NCBI GenBank assembly: GCA_029977705.1 | Contig: JAPOKJ010000004.1 | Span: 62,001-126,000 of the forward strand | Source: Burkholderiales bacterium | GTDB lineage: Bacteria > Pseudomonadota > Gammaproteobacteria > Burkholderiales > Burkholderiaceae_E | DNA length: 64,000 bases | Reading direction: 5' to 3' | Shown: in pieces, positions 17,941 through 26,980 of the stretch | Position numbering within the stretch: position 1 is the first letter of the stretch | How the letters are laid out: each line of letters begins with the position of its first letter | The notes under the pieces: generated by a model | Databases searched by the model: none | What the model saw: the letters and a program-made list of their open reading frames with translations, nothing else | Told to the model about the DNA's origin: nothing | Made by a program: the position numbers and the translations under genes

Positions 17941-18402
17941 TCAGTGTCCGCCGGCGGACGCGAGGCGCGCACAGTGCCGGATGGCCGCGACATTGGTCCA
18001 GGAGAAGCAGGTTTCGGCGGCCGCCTGAAAGTCCAGCCACTGATGGCCCAGATGCTCGGCCGGCGCGATCACGATCTCGGGGGTCGACGGCAGGCACAAG
18101 GCAAACACATGCTCGCGGTTGTGGGTCGTGCCCTGCGGGTAACGTTGACGCCACTGCGGATAGATTTCATAGTGGTTCATGATCTGGAGATCGATGAAAT
18201 CCGCAGGCTGCGCCAGGATGCCGGTTTCCTCGAACACCTCGCGCTGGCAGGTCTGACGCAGGGGCTCATCGGGCGCATCCAGACTGCCCGTGACCGACTG
18301 CCAGTAGCCGGGATGATCGGCACGCTCGAGCAGCAGCACCAGGCCTGCACAGGTGTGGATGACCACCAGCACCGACTCCGGAATCTTGAGACCGGATCCC
18401 AT
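17941..18402 (-). CDS. nudB: Dihydroneopterin triphosphate pyrophosphatase NudB
   Basis: NUDIX hydrolase of 153 aa with the box GSLDAPDEPLRQTCQREVFE followed by ETGI, which binds the catalytic magnesium. It removes pyrophosphate from dihydroneopterin triphosphate in folate synthesis. The N-terminal segment ESVLVVIHTCAGLVLLLERA and C-terminal EHLGHQWLDFQAAAETCFSW match the family. It lies directly behind aspS, the same order as in many proteobacteria, which supports the specific assignment over a generic NUDIX call. Confidence 0.9.
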   Translation of the reverse strand: MGSGLKIPESVLVVIHTCAGLVLLLERADHPGYWQSVTGSLDAPDEPLRQTCQREVFEETGILAQPADFIDLQIMNHYEIYPQWRQRYPQGTTHNREHVFALCLPSTPEIVIAPAEHLGHQWLDFQAAAETCFSWTNVAAIRHCARLASAGGH

Positions 18403-18441
18403 GCCTTGCCCCGTGCCTGCCGTGGCTGCCGCCCGCGGTGG

Positions 18442-20241
18442 TCAGCTCGCGACCTTGACTTCGGCGTTGCGCAGGCGAATGTGCAACTCGCGCAACTGCT
18501 TTTCGTCGACCTCGGAGGGCGCCTGGGTCAGCAGGCACTGGGCCCGCTGGGTCTTGGGGAAGGCGATCACGTCGCGGATCGACTCGGCACCGGTCATCAT
18601 GGTGACGATGCGATCGAGGCCGAAGGCAATGCCGCCGTGGGGCGGCGCGCCGTACTGGAGCGCATCGAGCAGGAAGCCGAACTTGGCACGCGCTTCCTCG
18701 GGACCGATCTTGAGGGCGCGGAACACCTTGCTCTGCACTTCCTCGCGATGGATACGCACCGAGCCACCGCCCAGCTCCCAACCGTTGAGCACCATGTCAT
18801 AGGCCTTGGCGATGCACTTGCCCGGGTCGGTGGCCATGTAGTCCTCGTGGCCATCCTTGGGCGAGGTGAAGGGGTGATGCACCGCCACCCAGCGGCCGCC
18901 TTCCTCGTCGTACTCGAACATCGGGAAGTCGACCACCCACAGCGGCATCCACTGACCCTGCATCAGGCCGTTCTTCTTGCCGAACTCGGAATGGCCGATG
19001 CGGTTGCGCAGGGCCCCGATGGCGTCGTTGACCACCTTGGCCTTGTCGGCGCCAAAGAAGATGATGTCGCCGTTGACCGCGCCGGTACGCGACAGGATGG
19101 CATCGAGCGCGTTGTCATGCAGGTTCTTGACGATCGGGGACTGCAGGCCGTCGCGCCCCTTGCTGGTGTCGTTGACCTTGATGTAGGCCAGGCCCTTGGC
19201 ACCGTAGATGCTGACGAACTGGGTATAGGCATCGATCTCTGAGCGGCTGATCTCGGAGCCGCCCGGTACGCGCAGGGCCACCACCCGGCCGCCGTCCATG
19301 TTGGCCGCAGCGGAGAACACCTTGAAGTCCACCGTCTTCATCACCTCGGTGACATCGGTGAACTGCAGCTTGACGCGCAGGTCTGGCTTGTCCGAGCCAT
19401 ACAGGCGCATCGCCTCGTTGTAGGTCATGGTCGGAATCTGCTTGGGCAGATCGACGTTGATGGCGACCTTGAAGACGGTGCGGATCATCTCCTCGAAGAT
19501 GGCACGGATCTCGACCTCGTCCAGGAAGGAGGTCTCGCAGTCGATCTGGGTGAACTCGGGCTGGCGGTCGGCGCGCAGGTCCTCGTCGCGAAAGCACTTG
19601 GTGATCTGGTAGTAGCGATCAAAGCCGGCCACCATCAGCAACTGCTTGAACAGCTGGGGCGACTGCGGCAACGCGAAGAAATGGCCGTCGTGCACACGCG
19701 AGGGCACCAGGTAGTCGCGCGCCCCTTCGGGGGTGGACTTGGTGAGCATCGGCGTCTCGATGTCGATGAAGCCATGCGAGTCGAGAAACTTGCGCACTTC
19801 CAGTGCCACGCGGTAACGCAGCATCAGGTTGTTCTGCATCTGAGGGCGGCGCAGGTCGAGCACGCGGTGGGTCAGGCGTGTGGTCTCGGACAGGTTGTCA
19901 TCGTCGAGCTGGAAGGGCGGCGTGACCGAGGCGTTGAGAATGACCAGCTCGTGGCACAGGATCTCGATCTCGCCACTCTTGAGGTTCGGGTTGGTCGTGC
20001 CCTCGGGACGGCGGCGTACCTTGCCGACGATCTTCAGGCAGAACTCGTTGCGCACCTTCTCGGCGGTGGCGAAGGTGTCGGCGCGATCCGGATCGCAGAC
20101 GATCTGGGCCAGGCCCTCGCGGTCACGCAGGTCGATGAAGATGACGCCGCCATGGTCGCGGCGACGCTGCACCCAGCCATACAGGGTCACGATCTGGTCC
20201 ATCCGGTCCGCGGCCACCTGGCCGGTGTAGCAAGTACGCAT
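18442..20241 (-). CDS. aspS: Aspartyl-tRNA synthetase
   Basis: Full-length bacterial class-II synthetase of 599 aa that charges tRNA with aspartate. Order of parts: N-terminal OB fold for the anticodon (about 1-110), motif 2 [18 protein letters not shown] (about 215-235), the GAD insertion (about 290-420), and motif 3 [13 protein letters not shown] (about 535-550). Whether it is discriminating or also makes Asp-tRNA(Asn) cannot be read reliably here. It is the core of the fmdB-DUF502-aspS-nudB cluster. Confidence 0.97.
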   Translation of the reverse strand: MRTCYTGQVAADRMDQIVTLYGWVQRRRDHGGVIFIDLRDREGLAQIVCDPDRADTFATAEKVRNEFCLKIVGKVRRRPEGTTNPNLKSGEIEILCHELVILNASVTPPFQLDDDNLSETTRLTHRVLDLRRPQMQNNLMLRYRVALEVRKFLDSHGFIDIETPMLTKSTPEGARDYLVPSRVHDGHFFALPQSPQLFKQLLMVAGFDRYYQITKCFRDEDLRADRQPEFTQIDCETSFLDEVEIRAIFEEMIRTVFKVAINVDLPKQIPTMTYNEAMRLYGSDKPDLRVKLQFTDVTEVMKTVDFKVFSAAANMDGGRVVALRVPGGSEISRSEIDAYTQFVSIYGAKGLAYIKVNDTSKGRDGLQSPIVKNLHDNALDAILSRTGAVNGDIIFFGADKAKVVNDAIGALRNRIGHSEFGKKNGLMQGQWMPLWVVDFPMFEYDEEGGRWVAVHHPFTSPKDGHEDYMATDPGKCIAKAYDMVLNGWELGGGSVRIHREEVQSKVFRALKIGPEEARAKFGFLLDALQYGAPPHGGIAFGLDRIVTMMTGAESIRDVIAFPKTQRAQCLLTQAPSEVDEKQLRELHIRLRNAEVKVAS

Positions 20242-20288
20242 AGCTCACTCAGAAAAATCGAAAGGGCTCACGGTGAGGGTTCACCGCG

Positions 20289-20951
20289 TCAGTTATGGGG
20301 AGGCTCCGAGGCCTGGGCTTGCGGGTCTGCACGCCGCGCCTCCAGTTCCTTGAGATTGGGAGGCAGGGTCGAGGGCGGGGCCACCGTGCCCATCGAGACG
20401 ACATACTTGAGGGCCGCATCGACCGACATGTCCAGCTCGATCACTTCCTCGGCCTTCATCAGCAGGAAAAAGCCCGAGGTCGGGTTGGGCGTGGTCGGCA
20501 CATAGACCGAAACCAGGTGGGCGCCCGTCAGGCCACGCAGGGTGGCATTCGGCGTGCCGGTCTGGAAGGCGATGGTCCAGACCCCCTCGCGCGGATACTG
20601 CACCAGCAAGGCCTTGCGGAATGCCTGCCCGTTGGGCGAGAGGATGGTGTCGCTGACCTGCTTGACGGACGAATAGATCGAGCGCACCAGCGGAATGCGC
20701 GAGAGCAGCTTTTCCCAGTAACCGACCAGCCGCTTGCCCAGCAGGTTGGCCGCGAAGACGCCGCTGACCAGCACCACCCCCAGCACCACCAGCAGACCCC
20801 AGCCCGGCACATGGCGACCAAACAGGTGTTCGGACGTCATCAGTTCGGGCAGGAACTGGTCCATGGCACCGACGATGCTGTTGAGCACCCAGCCGGTAAT
20901 CACCAGCGGCATCCACAGCAGCAGCCCGGCCATCAGATAGCGCTTGAACAT
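20289..20951 (-). CDS. DUF502 family membrane protein
   Basis: Membrane protein of 220 aa with two N-terminal hydrophobic helices (about residues 7-30 and 52-75) and a cytoplasmic or periplasmic domain with LLSRIPLVRSIYSSVKQVSD, the family hallmark. A short charged C-terminal tail follows. The family is conserved beside fmdB and aspS in Burkholderiales, but its role is unknown. It follows the fmdB stop by 3 bp, so the two are one transcript. Confidence 0.88.
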   Translation of the reverse strand: MFKRYLMAGLLLWMPLVITGWVLNSIVGAMDQFLPELMTSEHLFGRHVPGWGLLVVLGVVLVSGVFAANLLGKRLVGYWEKLLSRIPLVRSIYSSVKQVSDTILSPNGQAFRKALLVQYPREGVWTIAFQTGTPNATLRGLTGAHLVSVYVPTTPNPTSGFFLLMKAEEVIELDMSVDAALKYVVSMGTVAPPSTLPPNLKELEARRADPQAQASEPPHN

Positions 20952-20954
20952 CGG

Positions 20955-21287
20955 TCAGCCTTGGGTGGGCGTCGAACCCGTGGAGGAAGGGGCGGCAGGC
21001 GCAGGCGCGGGGGCAGGCGCAGCAGCAGGCGAAGGCGCGGGTGCCGAGGTACCCGGCGCAGACTCGCCAGCCGGCTTGTCGCCCGCCTTGGCCGCAGGCT
21101 GGCCGTTGTTGCGAAAGTCGGTCACGTACCAGCCCGAGCCCTTGAGCTGGAAGCCGGCCGCGGTAACCTGCTTGGTCAGGGCGGCGGCCCCGCAATGCGG
21201 GCAGTCGGTCAGGGGCGAATCGGAGATTTTCTGCAGGGCGTCATGCGGCTTGCCGCAGGCACCGCACTTGTACGCATAAATCGGCAT
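20955..21287 (-). CDS. FmdB family zinc-ribbon protein
   Basis: Small protein of 110 aa. It starts with PIYAYKCGACGKPHDALQKI, then CPHCGAAALTKQVTAAGFQL, giving two CxxC pairs for a zinc ribbon. The segment FQLKGSGWYVTDFR is characteristic of FmdB/FmdB-like regulators. Residues after about 70 are an alanine/proline-rich low-complexity tail. It is the first gene of the cluster leading into aspS, with a TATAAT -10 in front. Its molecular role is not established. Confidence 0.88.
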   Translation of the reverse strand: MPIYAYKCGACGKPHDALQKISDSPLTDCPHCGAAALTKQVTAAGFQLKGSGWYVTDFRNNGQPAAKAGDKPAGESAPGTSAPAPSPAAAPAPAPAPAAPSSTGSTPTQG

Positions 21288-21326
21288 GGTGAACCGTCAA
21301 GGGCAGGTGGTTTTGGATAACCCGCC

Positions 21327-21332
21327 ATTATA
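21327..21332 (-). promoter_or_regulatory. -10 element for the fmdB-DUF502-aspS cluster
   Basis: On the minus strand these bases read TATAAT, a perfect sigma-70 -10, 39 bp before the fmdB start. That predicts a 5' leader of about 30 nt. The matching -35 is not obvious at 16-18 bp spacing. The surrounding 85-bp gap separates fmdB from the Bug gene, whose stop is at 21373. Confidence 0.5.
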
Positions 21333-21372
21333 AGCCGCCCCCTGCCGGAAGAGGCGGGAAGGGCCTTCACAC

Positions 21373-22359
21373 CTAGTCGACCTGGGCCTTGGAATCCTTG
21401 ACGATGCGGGCCATCTTGACCAGGTCCTCCTTGATCAGGGCGGCAAACTCCTGGCGGTTCAGGGTCGATACCGCAGCGCCCTGACCGGCCAGCTTGTCCT
21501 GGAAATCCTTGGCCGCGAGCACCCTCTGGACTTCGGCATGGAGCTTGTCGACCACCTCGCGCGGCGTACCGGCCGGGGCAAACAGGCCGTACCAGGAGAT
21601 GGTGGAAAAGCCCGGCAGGGTCTCGGACAAGGCGGGGGTATCGGGAATCAGCGGCGAGCGTTTGGGCTCGGCCACCGCCATCAAGCGCAACTGCCCCGAC
21701 TTCACAAAGGGCAGCACACCGGGAAGACTACCGAAAGTGAGTGGCAACTGACCACCCACCACATCGGTGGCCGCCGCCGCCGCGCCGCGGTAGGGGATAT
21801 GCACCATGTACAGCCCCGCAGCCTGCTTGAACATTTCGCCGAGCAGGTGGTTGGTGGTGCCGTTGCCGGCCGAGGCGTAATTGATCTGGCCCGGCCGCTT
21901 CTTGACGTAGGCGACCAGATCCTTGACGGTCCGTGGTTCGAAGCCGGGATGGGTGACCAGCACATAAGGCGCAGTCGCCACCACCGCAATCGGCTCGAAA
22001 TCGGCCACCGGGTCGAACCCGTGCTTGCCCTGGTAGAGGGCCGGGTTGATGGTGTGGGCCGAGGCGGCAGTCAACAGCAGGGTGTAACCGTCCTTGGGGG
22101 CCTTGGCCACATGGGCCGTCCCCAGGTTGCCGCCGGCACCGGGCCGGTTCTCGACCAGGAAGGGCCGCTTGAGGTTCTCGGACAGCTTGGCCTGCAGGGC
22201 CCGGGCCACGGTATCGTTGGCCCCGCCCACCGCCTGCGGCACGACGATGTTGACCGGACGTGCCGGATAGTCGCTCTGCGCGAAGGTCGGGTACGCCACC
22301 GGCGCGAGGGCCGCGATCAGGCCAACGGCAGCCAGGTGACCGAAAAGGCGCTTGCTCAT
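21373..22359 (-). CDS. Bug/TctC family tripartite tricarboxylate receptor
   Basis: Periplasmic receptor of 328 aa with a signal peptide cleaved after a FAQ site (about residue 27). Family marks are YPARPVNIVVPQAVGGANDT, ENRPGAGGNLGTAHVAKAPK and DGYTLL. Such receptors bind small carboxylates or aromatics by conserved water-bridging loops. The start has AAGGAG 7 nt upstream. There are no TctA/TctB membrane genes nearby, so it is an orphan receptor. It lies 32 bp behind an acyl-CoA dehydrogenase and downstream of a Liv transporter. Confidence 0.9.
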   Translation of the reverse strand: MSKRLFGHLAAVGLIAALAPVAYPTFAQSDYPARPVNIVVPQAVGGANDTVARALQAKLSENLKRPFLVENRPGAGGNLGTAHVAKAPKDGYTLLLTAASAHTINPALYQGKHGFDPVADFEPIAVVATAPYVLVTHPGFEPRTVKDLVAYVKKRPGQINYASAGNGTTNHLLGEMFKQAAGLYMVHIPYRGAAAAATDVVGGQLPLTFGSLPGVLPFVKSGQLRLMAVAEPKRSPLIPDTPALSETLPGFSTISWYGLFAPAGTPREVVDKLHAEVQRVLAAKDFQDKLAGQGAAVSTLNRQEFAALIKEDLVKMARIVKDSKAQVD

Positions 22360-22391
22360 GGGTGTTCTCCTTGCGACCGGGAGCAGCACGC

Positions 22392-23546
22392 TCAGCCGCG
22401 TGCTTCCTTGATCATGTTGCGGGCAATCACGATCTGTTGGATCTGGGTCGTGCCCTCGTACAGGCGGAACAGGCGCACGTCGCGATAGAAGCGCTCGATG
22501 CCGTACTCGCTCAGGTAGCCGGCGCCACCGAAAATCTGGACGGCACGGTCTGCAACACGGCCGCACATCTCGGAGGCGAACATCTTGCAGCAGGACGCCT
22601 CGGTGGACACGTTCTGGCCTTCATCGCGCTTGCGGGCTGCGTCGATGGTCATGCAGCGGGCAGCATAGATCTCGGCCTTGCAGTCGGCCAGCATGGCCTG
22701 CACCAGCTGGAAGTCGGCGATCGGCTGACCAAACTGCTTGCGCTCGATGGCGTAGTTCAGGGCATCGCGCAGCATGCGCTCGGCGGTACCGACGGCGATC
22801 GCGGCGATGTGGATGCGCCCCTTCTCGAGCACCTTCATGGCGGTCTTGAAACCCTGCCCTTCCTTCAGGCCGATGATCTGGCTGGCCGGCACCCGGCAAT
22901 TCTCGAAGATGACGTCGGCAGTGTGGGCGCCGCGCTGGCCCATCTTCTTGTCGACCTTGCCGATGCTGATGCCGGGGGTATCGGCCTCGACGATGAAGGC
23001 GGTCACGCCGCCCGGCCCCTTGTTGTTGGGGTCGGTGCGGGCCATCAGCGTGAAGATGCCGGCGTGGGGCGAATTGGTGATGTAGCGCTTGGTGCCATTG
23101 ACCACATAGTGGTCACCGTCGCGGATGGCGGTGGTGCGCAGCGAGGCAGCGTCCGACCCGGCCTCGGGCTCGGTCAGCGCAAACGAGGCGAGCAGCTCGC
23201 CGGTGGCCAGCTTGGGCAGGTACTTGGCTTTCTGCTCTGCCGTGCCATCGAACAGGATGCCCTGCGAACCGATGCCCACGGTGGTGCCGAACAGCGAGCG
23301 GAAGGCCGGCGAGGTCTCGCCCATCGCCAGCATCACCATCACTTCCTCTTCCATGGTCAGGCCCAGCCCGCCGAATTCCTCGGGGATGGTCAGGCCGAAC
23401 ATCCCCATCTCCTTCATCTCGCGGATGAGGTCGGCCGGAATCTGGTCTGTCTCGGCCACTTCCTGCTCGGCGGGCACCAGGCGCTCGCGCACGAAGCGCT
23501 CGACGGTTTCGAGAAAGGCTTTGAGGGTATCGGGGTCACGGATCAT
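22392..23546 (-). CDS. Acyl-CoA dehydrogenase
   Basis: FAD enzyme of 384 aa that introduces a 2,3 double bond in an acyl-CoA, passing electrons to ETF. The FAD-binding stretch FALTEPEAGSDAASLRTTA and the C-terminal RLFRLYEGTTQIQQIVIARN are clear; the Glu of YEGT is the catalytic base in the short/medium-chain family. The gene is between the Liv operon and a Bug receptor, so it may oxidise the CoA ester of the imported acid. The precise acyl chain is unknown. Confidence 0.92.
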   Translation of the reverse strand: MIRDPDTLKAFLETVERFVRERLVPAEQEVAETDQIPADLIREMKEMGMFGLTIPEEFGGLGLTMEEEVMVMLAMGETSPAFRSLFGTTVGIGSQGILFDGTAEQKAKYLPKLATGELLASFALTEPEAGSDAASLRTTAIRDGDHYVVNGTKRYITNSPHAGIFTLMARTDPNNKGPGGVTAFIVEADTPGISIGKVDKKMGQRGAHTADVIFENCRVPASQIIGLKEGQGFKTAMKVLEKGRIHIAAIAVGTAERMLRDALNYAIERKQFGQPIADFQLVQAMLADCKAEIYAARCMTIDAARKRDEGQNVSTEASCCKMFASEMCGRVADRAVQIFGGAGYLSEYGIERFYRDVRLFRLYEGTTQIQQIVIARNMIKEARG

Positions 23547-23661
23547 GAAACGGCTCGAAAAAAGGGGGCACCGCTGGTGCGATGGAACGGATTCTAAAGC
23601 CTGCAGGCAGGCCTGGCCGGTGATGGCCCCGGCGCAGGTCGGGTCGTGCCGGCCGGGCCGC

Positions 23662-24378
23662 TCAGGCCACGCCCAGGTAGATCTGGCGGATGTGGTCGTT
23701 GCGGCTCAACTCGGCCACCGGCCCTTCGGTGGCGACCACGCCATGTTCGAGCACGTAGGCACGATCGGCGATGCGCAAGGCCGACAAGGCGTCCTGCTCG
23801 GCCATCAGGATGGCCACGCCGCCGGCACGGATCTGGCGGATGGCATCGAAGATCTCGTGCTTGAGGCGATGGGCAATGCCCACCGAAGGCTCATCGAGCA
23901 GGAGCAGGCGCGGCGCCCCCATCAGGGCCCGGCCGATCGCCACCATCTGCTGCTGGCCGCCCGACAGGGTCGAGACCATTTGGGCACTGCGGTCCTTGAG
24001 GATCGGAAACAGGCTGTAGACACGCTCCAGGTCGCGGGCCACCGCATCCTTGTCATCGCGCAGGTAGGCCCCGAGCATCAGGTTCTTGAGCACGGTCAGC
24101 TCGGGGAACAGGCGCCTCCCCTCCGGGCAATGGCAGATGCCGCGGCCCACCACCTGATGGGCGGCAAAGGGATGCAGCGAGGTGCCATCGAATGCGAGCT
24201 TGCCTTCGGAGGCAATCATCCGCGAAATCGCCTTGAGCAGGGTCGACTTGCCCGCCCCGTTGGGGCCGAGGACCGCGATGAACTCGCCGGGCGCGATGCG
24301 CATCGACACATTTTCGAGCGCCAGCGCCTTGCCGTACGAGGCCTTGAGCCCCTCGATCTCAAGCAGCATGTTCTTCAT
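23662..24378 (-). CDS. livF: Branched-chain amino acid-type ABC transporter ATPase LivF
   Basis: ATPase of 238 aa. Walker A GPNGAGKST, signature LSGGQQQM and Walker B LLLLDEPS are present, with the LivF-type C-terminus YVLEHGVVATEGPVAEL. It overlaps livG by 20 nt (24359-24378). Together with LivG it powers an importer of the HAAT family, which may carry amino acids, amides or aromatic acids. The specificity resides in the receptor at 26981-28219. Confidence 0.93.
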   Translation of the reverse strand: MKNMLLEIEGLKASYGKALALENVSMRIAPGEFIAVLGPNGAGKSTLLKAISRMIASEGKLAFDGTSLHPFAAHQVVGRGICHCPEGRRLFPELTVLKNLMLGAYLRDDKDAVARDLERVYSLFPILKDRSAQMVSTLSGGQQQMVAIGRALMGAPRLLLLDEPSVGIAHRLKHEIFDAIRQIRAGGVAILMAEQDALSALRIADRAYVLEHGVVATEGPVAELSRNDHIRQIYLGVA

Positions 24379-25093
24379 CCTGACGGCCGATGTAGGCCTC
24401 GATGACCTTGGGACTCTTGACGATCTCCTCGGGCGTTCCCTCGGCGATCACCTGGCCGAAATCGATGGCCACCACGCGCTGCACCAGCTGCATGAATTCG
24501 CGCAGCTTGTGCTCGATCAGCATGATGGTCAGGCCCTGGCGCTGGTGCAGGTCGCGGATCAGGGTCGACAAGGCAGCGATCTCGCCCGAGCCCAGCCCGG
24601 CGAACGGTTCGTCCAGCAGCAGCAGGCGCGGCTCGGTGGCCAGGGCGCGGGCAATCTCGAGCCGGCGCTGGTCACCATAGGAAAGCAGTTCGGCTGCGGT
24701 GTCAGCCTTGGCGGCAAGGCCCACCTGATCGAGCAGATGGCGGGCCCGCTCTTCCAGGTTGACGGGAGGTACGCGCGGCCCGAGGCTGCCCACGACCACG
24801 TTCTCGAGCACGCTCATGCCCACGAACGGACGGCACAGCTGGAAGGTACGCGCCACGCCCATCCCCACCACCTTGTGCGGCGGCACGCCGATCAGCGACT
24901 GGCCTTCCAGGCGCACCTCGCCGCGATCGGGCTTGAGAAAGCCGGTGAGCAGGTTGTACAGGGTCGTCTTGCCAGCGCCATTGGGACCCAGGATGCCCAG
25001 GATCTCGCCCTTGGCGACATCGAGAGAGACCTGCTTGACGGCCTGCAGGCCGCCAAAGCTCTTGTCCAGGTTGCGTACTTCGAGCAGGTTCAT
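24359..25093 (-). CDS. livG: Branched-chain amino acid-type ABC transporter ATPase LivG
   Basis: ATPase of 244 aa with Walker A GPNGAGKTTL, signature LSYGDQRRLEIARA and Walker B LLLLDEPFAGL. The LSYG signature and C-terminal ADLPxx-like EEIVKSPKVIEAYIG are characteristic of LivG. Its ATG at 25093 overlaps the livM stop (ATGA). It forms a heterodimer with LivF. Confidence 0.93.
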   Translation of the reverse strand: MNLLEVRNLDKSFGGLQAVKQVSLDVAKGEILGILGPNGAGKTTLYNLLTGFLKPDRGEVRLEGQSLIGVPPHKVVGMGVARTFQLCRPFVGMSVLENVVVGSLGPRVPPVNLEERARHLLDQVGLAAKADTAAELLSYGDQRRLEIARALATEPRLLLLDEPFAGLGSGEIAALSTLIRDLHQRQGLTIMLIEHKLREFMQLVQRVVAIDFGQVIAEGTPEEIVKSPKVIEAYIGRQDEEHAA

Positions 25094-26034
25094 CAGCGCG
25101 CTCCCGGGCCGGCCAGGCGGCGACGGATCTTCTGCCAGGTAGGTGCGACCAGCCCCTGCGGCAGGAAGAACAGGATCAGGATCAGGGCCACGCTGTACAC
25201 CATCAGGCGCCACTCGCCAAAGTTGCGCAGCAGCTCGGTCATCAGGGTCAGCAGCAAGGCACCGCCGATCGGCCCGTAGATGCTCGACATGCCACCGACA
25301 TAGACCATGGTGATGATGGTGATCGAAGTGGCCACCGCAAACAACTGCGGGCTGACCTGCAACTGGTAATGGGCATACAGCGCCCCGCCCATGCCGGCGA
25401 ATGCGGCACTGATGATCAGCGAAGCCATCTTGTAGTAGGTGATGTTCAGACCCGCGGCCTGGCAGGTGGCCTCGTCGCCGCGGATCGCCTTGAGGATGAG
25501 GCCCCAGTGCGAGCGCGCCATCCAGCCCAGCAGGGCGGTGGTCGCCACCAGGATGCCCAGCACCAGCCAGTAAAAATGAAGCGGCGACTTGAGCAACGGC
25601 GTGATGCCGTTGATGCCTTCCTCACCACCGGTCTGCTCCCAGAAGATCAGCATCAGGCGCTGCATGATGACCGCCCCCGAAAGCATGGCCAGCGCAAAGT
25701 ACGGGCCCTTCAGGCGCAGCGTCGGAAACCCCATGATGACGGCAAACAGCACCGCCGCCGCCATGCCGGCCGGCAGGCTCCACCAGGCGTTCGCCCCCCA
25801 GACGGTGTTCAGGAAGCCTGCTGCATAGGCGCCCACGCCAATGAACAGCGAATGCCCGAAGTTCTCGCGACCGGTCAGGCCGGACATGAAGTCCCAGCTC
25901 ACCGACCAGATGCCGTAGATCGCCGCCACGGTCAGGACGCCGATCAGGTAGCGGCTGTCAAAGATCAGCGGCAACGCGGCCAGGGCCGCCACCGCGAGCA
26001 CGGCGCCGGTCTTGTCGAGGGTGCGCAATTGCAT
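25093..26034 (-). CDS. livM: Branched-chain amino acid-type ABC permease LivM
   Basis: Membrane permease of 313 aa with about nine to ten hydrophobic helices. GLTGRENFGHSLFIGVGAYA is the typical LivM segment, and GLILKAIRGDEATCQAAGLN is the cytoplasmic coupling loop. The start lies 48 bp behind the livH stop. It pairs with LivH to form the transmembrane channel. Confidence 0.93.
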   Translation of the reverse strand: MQLRTLDKTGAVLAVAALAALPLIFDSRYLIGVLTVAAIYGIWSVSWDFMSGLTGRENFGHSLFIGVGAYAAGFLNTVWGANAWWSLPAGMAAAVLFAVIMGFPTLRLKGPYFALAMLSGAVIMQRLMLIFWEQTGGEEGINGITPLLKSPLHFYWLVLGILVATTALLGWMARSHWGLILKAIRGDEATCQAAGLNITYYKMASLIISAAFAGMGGALYAHYQLQVSPQLFAVATSITIITMVYVGGMSSIYGPIGGALLLTLMTELLRNFGEWRLMVYSVALILILFFLPQGLVAPTWQKIRRRLAGPGAR

Positions 26035-26082
26035 GGAATCGGTCTCTTGCGTTTCGGTGGGGTGAAGGCCGCTTGCCCGCGC

Positions 26083-26937
26083 TCAGAAGGCTGCGCGCTT
26101 GCCAAAGAAGCCGGCCGGGCGCAACACCAGCATCAGCAGGGTGGCGGCTACCGAGACGATCTCGGTCCAGGCGGTGGAGATGCCATAGGCCACCAAGGTC
26201 TCGGCATAGCCCAGCATCAGGGCTGCCACGATGCTGCCCGGGATTGACCCCAGGCCACCGACCACGACAATGGCAAAGGCCTTGACGATGGGCAGCAGGT
26301 GCATCGAGGGCTGCACGCTCAGGAAGGGCCCGGCCATGATGCCGGCCAGCGCGGCCAGACCTGCCGAGATCGCCATCACCACCCCGAAGATGCGGTCGCT
26401 CGGAATGCCCATGTACTGGGCGGCCTCCGGATCCTGCGAAATGGCGAGGATGGCACTGCCCAGCCGGGTGCGCTGGATGAACAGGTACAGCCCGCCGATC
26501 GCCACCACCGCCACCAGCACGGTCAGCAGGCGCTGGCCAGCGACATCGACCCCGCCGATGACGAACTTCTGGTCGACAAAGGCCGGCACATTGCGATACT
26601 CCGAGCCGAAGGTGAGGAACAACACCTGCTCGACCACCAGCGAGATGGCCAGGCTGATCATCAGGACGGCCAGTTGCGACTTGCGCATCGGCCGGATCAT
26701 CAGGCGCTCGATCACCACCCCGAACAGGGCCACTGCCAGCACCACGATGGGCGCAGCCACCAGCAGCGGCATCTTGACGAGGGTGGTCAGCACGTAGGCG
26801 CCATAAGCCCCCAGCGCGTAGAACGAGCCATGCGCCAGGTTGAGGATGCGGGCCACGCCGAAGATCAGCGTGAAGCCCACCGCCAGCATGGCGTAGATGG
26901 CGCTGGTGACCGCGCCGAAGATCAGGATCTCGAGCAC
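26083..26937 (-). CDS. livH: Branched-chain amino acid-type ABC permease LivH
   Basis: Membrane permease of 284 aa. The start MLEILIFGAVTSAIYAMLAV and RILNLAHGSFYALGAYGAYV are hallmark LivH sequences, and AISQDPEAAQYMGI is the coupling loop. The start codon is GTG at 26937, with a weak AGGCG ribosome-binding site. It follows the receptor gene by 43 bp. Confidence 0.93.
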   Translation of the reverse strand: MLEILIFGAVTSAIYAMLAVGFTLIFGVARILNLAHGSFYALGAYGAYVLTTLVKMPLLVAAPIVVLAVALFGVVIERLMIRPMRKSQLAVLMISLAISLVVEQVLFLTFGSEYRNVPAFVDQKFVIGGVDVAGQRLLTVLVAVVAIGGLYLFIQRTRLGSAILAISQDPEAAQYMGIPSDRIFGVVMAISAGLAALAGIMAGPFLSVQPSMHLLPIVKAFAIVVVGGLGSIPGSIVAALMLGYAETLVAYGISTAWTEIVSVAATLLMLVLRPAGFFGKRAAF

Positions 26938-26980
26938 TTGCGCCTCGCTTGAGCAGTCGTCACGGTCAGCCGGGGCCGTC

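Noticed and set aside
17083-19242. 719-codon open frame on the plus strand opposite aspS, nudB and the EEP gene
   Set aside because: High G+C makes stop codons rare in the antisense frame. The sequence is arginine/glycine/histidine-rich, has no family match, and the minus strand holds three well-known genes.
21000-21075. Alanine/proline-coding GCAGGC-type repeats as a mobile or CRISPR-like repeat
   Set aside because: They fall inside the low-complexity tail of the FmdB protein and have no regular spacing.
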